A DNA stretch of 7,748 nucleotides from Clostridia bacterium (lineage in GTDB: Bacteria; Bacillota; Clostridia; UBA1381), in assembly GCA_900751685.1 (NCBI GenBank), contig CAADSR010000181.1, positions 1 to 7,748 on the forward strand. The letters run 5' to 3'. Position 1 is the first letter of the stretch. The number at the start of each line of letters is the position of its first letter. The position numbers were made by a program, and so were the translations under genes. The notes beneath the pieces are model-generated. The model saw nothing but the letters and a program-made list of their open reading frames with translations. It ran no database searches and was not told the origin of the DNA. Below, in pieces: positions 5,770-7,748 of the stretch.

Positions 5770-6581
5770 ATGGTCTCCTCCTCAAAATTCTTAGAAACAA
5801 ACAATGTTCCCACCGGTTTCCCTTCCAAAATATCATATAAGGCATCCATATTATTCCCATTGGCAATAATCATATGGATCCCTGCCTCTGTCGCACGCTT
5901 GGCCGCGTCTAATTTCGTCCCCATACCGCCGGTACCACGGTTTGATCCCGCACCTCCTGCCAAATGGCGCACCTGCTCGATATCATAGATCACCGGCAAC
6001 AGGTTTGCTTCCTTGTTGGCGTGAGGGTCCTCATCATAAAGCCCGTCAATATCTGAAAACAACAATAATAGATCCGCATCCACCAGGTCTGCTACAACAG
6101 CCGATAAGGTATCATTATCCCCGATCTCAATTTCATCCACTGAAACCGTATCATTTTCATTTACCACCGGTATGATCCCCATCTCCAGCAGGGTATTCAT
6201 TGTATTTTGTGTATTCCTTTTCCGCCGCGGGATCGCAATATCATCCCTGGTCAGCAGGATCTGAGCCACCGTATTGTTATATTCTGAAAAAAGCTTATCA
6301 TAAAGATACATCAGCTCGCATTGCCCTACTGCGGCAACGGCCTGTTTTTTACGGATCTCTTTCGGCTTTTCGCAAAGCCCCAGCTTCCCCATCGCAATCC
6401 CGATCGCCCCTGAGGACACCAGGATGATTTCTTTTCCACGGTTTCTCAGGTCCGATAAAACCATCGCCAGACGGTCCAGCCGTTTCAGGTTCATCGTCCC
6501 CGCTTCATAGGTCAGGGTGGATGTCCCCACCTTTACAACAATTCTTTGTGAAGCCGCAATATCCTGCAAGATTCTTTCCAT
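5766..6581 (-). CDS. proB: Glutamate 5-kinase, short form without PUA domain
   Basis: A 271-residue amino-acid-kinase-fold enzyme that phosphorylates L-glutamate with ATP to glutamyl-5-phosphate, the first and normally proline-inhibited step of proline synthesis. Motifs: VVKVGTSTLT (15-24, phosphate binding), SSGAIGIAMG (56-65), NENDTVS (141-147), GDNDTLSA (154-161) and GTGGMGTKL (216-224, family signature). It stops soon after the kinase domain, lacking the C-terminal PUA domain of E. coli ProB (367 residues); such short forms are known. The ATG at 6581 is chosen because AAGGAGG (6587-6593) is 5 nt upstream and the kinase domain begins right after it. In-frame ATGs at 6617 and 6596 would extend it by 12 or 5 residues, but the 6596 codon touches that ribosome binding site and neither has a good one of its own. 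It is the first gene of proBA. Confidence 0.97.
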   Translation of the reverse strand: MERILQDIAASQRIVVKVGTSTLTYEAGTMNLKRLDRLAMVLSDLRNRGKEIILVSSGAIGIAMGKLGLCEKPKEIRKKQAVAAVGQCELMYLYDKLFSEYNNTVAQILLTRDDIAIPRRKRNTQNTMNTLLEMGIIPVVNENDTVSVDEIEIGDNDTLSAVVADLVDADLLLLFSDIDGLYDEDPHANKEANLLPVIYDIEQVRHLAGGAGSNRGTGGMGTKLDAAKRATEAGIHMIIANGNNMDALYDILEGKPVGTLFVSKNFEEETI

Positions 6582-6586
6582 TGTTT

Positions 6587-6593
6587 CCTCCTT
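6587..6593 (-). promoter_or_regulatory. Ribosome binding site deciding the proB start
   Basis: AAGGAGG on the minus strand, 5 nt before the ATG at 6581. It overlaps the coding sequence of the two longer start options, which argues against them. Confidence 0.8.
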
Positions 6594-6633
6594 CATGCCG
6601 TCCCTGCGGCTTATCAAACAATATTTACTATTT

Positions 6634-6662
6634 ATTATAGCCCCGACCTTTCGTTTTGTAAA
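6634..6662 (-). promoter_or_regulatory. Sigma-A promoter of proBA
   Basis: Read on the minus strand: -35 TTTACA (6662-6657), 17-nt spacer, -10 TATAAT (6639-6634). Transcription should start near 6627, leaving a leader of about 46 nt. That is too short for the T-box leader found on some Bacillota proline genes, and no terminator hairpin is seen in it. Confidence 0.85.
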
Positions 6663-6786
6663 GAGTATCCTTTATAAAATGGAGCTGTTATTGCTGTATT
6701 TTTCCTAAAATTATTACTATCAGTAGGATTTTGGTAGAACATAAGGTTTTTTCCCATGTTAATTCATTACATTTTTAGATTTTCAC

Positions 6787-6816
6787 TTGACAATATATGT
6801 CGAATTATGGTATATT
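6787..6816 (+). promoter_or_regulatory. Sigma-A promoter of the right-edge secreted protein
   Basis: -35 TTGACA (6787-6792), 18-nt spacer, -10 TATATT (6811-6816) with an extended TG at 6808-6809. Transcription should start near 6823, giving a leader of about 70 nt. The -35 box overlaps a short imperfect inverted repeat (GACA-N5-TGTC, 6789-6801). The divergent proBA promoter lies about 125 nt away. Confidence 0.75.
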
Positions 6817-6892
6817 TGATGTATAAATATTCCACAAATGATACGATCTGTTTCTTACAAAGGTGGGGTATTTTAAAGAAGGGAGGTTCTTT

Positions 6893-7748
6893 ATGAAAAA
6901 AAGAATAGTCAGCATTTTACTAATATCCGCACTATTGACCCCTGCTTTTTGTGGCAGCGCTTCTGCTGCAGATAATGGGCAGCCCCAATCAAAAGTTGAA
7001 ATTTCGTTTAAGGTCGGAGACAGTATTTTAAACATTAATGGTACGGATGTCACCGTGGAGACTCCTTATGTGGCAGGCGAAGGTACGACACTGGTTCCCC
7101 TGCGGGTCATTACAGAGGCATTCGGCGCAGAAGTCACATGGGATGAAACGGATCAAAAAATCACATTGACCTATCCGGATGTGGAGATCGTCCTGCAGAT
7201 CGGGAATAAAACCGCCCAGGTAAACAGCTTCATACAAACACTAGATGAGGCTCCTGTATTATCAGAAAACGGCGTGACTATGGTCCCGCTTCGTTTTATA
7301 TCAGAAACGTTCGGCGCAGAAGTCGAATATGATAACGCCTCCCAGGCAATCCTTGTAACCAAAGAAACTCAACAGGACGATGGACCGACGATTGGAATTA
7401 CTGATATGAAAAAAATAGGAGACAGCTATTTAAAATGGTCTTTGGACACCCCTAAAAACTTAACGATGCTAGACCGCCGCTTTGACGGGATGCAAACGGT
7501 ATTCAGCGATCAAGATGATAATTTACTGGTAATCAGCATCAATACCGTTGATGAAGACACCTCATTTGACGAGGTTTTCATCAAGGTAAAAGAATCCCTG
7601 AAAAACTATACCCTACTCAAGGCCGATAAACGGACCGATCCCTTAGGTAATCCGTATATGCATTTTCAGAGCAAATCAAAGGAGGAATTCCTTGACCTGA
7701 GGATCTATTTCAAAGATGGCTTACTCTATGAGACCTCTTGTGTTTTAG
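6893..7748 (+). CDS. Secreted copper-amine-oxidase-N-like (stalk) domain protein, open at right edge
   Basis: The ATG at 6893 has GGGAGG (6881-6886) 6 nt upstream. 285 codons can be read without a stop; the TAG in the last three bases is out of frame, so the protein continues beyond the window. Residues 1-25 form a signal peptide (MKKR, hydrophobic stretch, cleavage likely after ASA at 23-25). Two repeats follow: TTLVPLRVITEAFGAEVTWD at 65-84 and VTMVPLRFISETFGAEVEYD at 128-147, the hallmark of the copper amine oxidase N-terminal-like domain (stalk domain), common in clostridial secreted and wall proteins. Despite the name it carries no oxidase catalytic part. Residues about 165-285 have alternating hydrophobic and polar strands (LKWSLDTPKNLTMLDRRF, LLVISINTVDEDTSFDEVF) faintly like PsbP-type domains; this is uncertain. 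A cell-envelope role is inferred. Confidence 0.9.
   Translation, partial: MKKRIVSILLISALLTPAFCGSASAADNGQPQSKVEISFKVGDSILNINGTDVTVETPYVAGEGTTLVPLRVITEAFGAEVTWDETDQKITLTYPDVEIVLQIGNKTAQVNSFIQTLDEAPVLSENGVTMVPLRFISETFGAEVEYDNASQAILVTKETQQDDGPTIGITDMKKIGDSYLKWSLDTPKNLTMLDRRFDGMQTVFSDQDDNLLVISINTVDEDTSFDEVFIKVKESLKNYTLLKADKRTDPLGNPYMHFQSKSKEEFLDLRIYFKDGLLYETSCVL

Noticed and set aside
6582..6617. Longer proB starting at 6617 or 6596
   Set aside because: The AAGGAGG at 6587-6593 fits only the ATG at 6581, and the extra residues (MISRRDGMKEET) are not family-like.
6789..6801. GACA-N5-TGTC as an operator in the right-edge promoter
   Set aside because: Four-base arms in A/T-rich DNA are expected by chance; kept only as a remark on the promoter.
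6859..6868. Second ribosome-binding-like stretch (AAAGGTGGGG) suggesting a leader peptide
   Set aside because: No start codon lies at a workable distance after it, so no leader peptide can be supported.
6951..6954. Cysteine at residue 20 of the right-edge protein as a lipoprotein site
   Set aside because: The preceding residues PAF do not fit a lipobox, which needs a small residue before the Cys; ASA at 23-25 gives a normal signal peptidase I site.
7028..7362. Two minus-strand open frames inside the right-edge gene
   Set aside because: They lie antisense to a well-supported secreted protein with a signal peptide and two recognisable repeats, and lack ribosome binding sites and family resemblance.
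7746..7748. TAG at the very end as the stop of the right-edge gene
   Set aside because: The reading frame from the ATG at 6893 puts codon boundaries at 7742, 7745 and 7748, so TAG is out of frame and the gene is still open.

Overview
The window looks like chromosomal DNA from a Gram-positive anaerobe of the Bacillota, most likely class Clostridia (a Lachnospiraceae-like gut or anaerobic lineage). The evidence is strong AGGAGG-type ribosome binding sites on nearly every gene, textbook sigma-A promoters (TTGAAA/TTTACA, 17-nt spacers, TATAAT/TATACT, often with an extended TGn), A/T-rich intergenic DNA, secreted proteins of clostridial style, and a gluconate 5-dehydrogenase-type SDR of the kind common in gut Clostridia. 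Genus cannot be set from this sequence alone.

Layout. (1) 1-216, minus: the first 72 codons of a gene leaving the left edge, probably a CBS-domain regulator with a HEPN-like N-terminus. (2) 217-344: two divergent promoters arranged as an exact mirror image. (3) 345-857, plus: non-heme ferritin with a complete ferroxidase centre, ending at a strong hairpin shared with the convergent gene. (4) 943-2931, minus: a 662-residue secreted protein with two ~245-residue tandem repeats and no recognised function. (5) 3204-4426, minus: a two-gene unit, a VOC/glyoxalase-like protein followed by an SDR of gluconate 5-dehydrogenase type, with its own promoter and terminator. (6) 4519-6581, minus: proB-proA, overlapping by four bases, the first two steps of proline synthesis from glutamate. 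(7) 6618-6892: divergent promoter region. (8) 6893 to the right edge, plus: a secreted protein with two copper-amine-oxidase-N-like (stalk) repeats, still open at the end of the window.

How the genes work together. ProB phosphorylates glutamate and ProA reduces the product to glutamate-5-semialdehyde. The four-base overlap, with the proA ribosome binding site inside the end of proB, points to coupled translation. The VOC and SDR genes probably form a small carbon-metabolism unit; there is no clear terminator after proA, so some read-through from proBA is possible. Ferritin stores iron and shares a promoter region with the partial gene. The two secreted proteins have separate promoters and no visible link to the metabolic genes.

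I found no mobile element, CRISPR array, phage gene, tRNA or rRNA. Most of the window is ordinary housekeeping DNA, and I do not see convincing evidence of a new multi-gene system. The items most worth checking are the mirror-image promoter pair, the tandem-repeat secreted protein, the HEPN-like motif in the partial gene, and the VOC-SDR pair.
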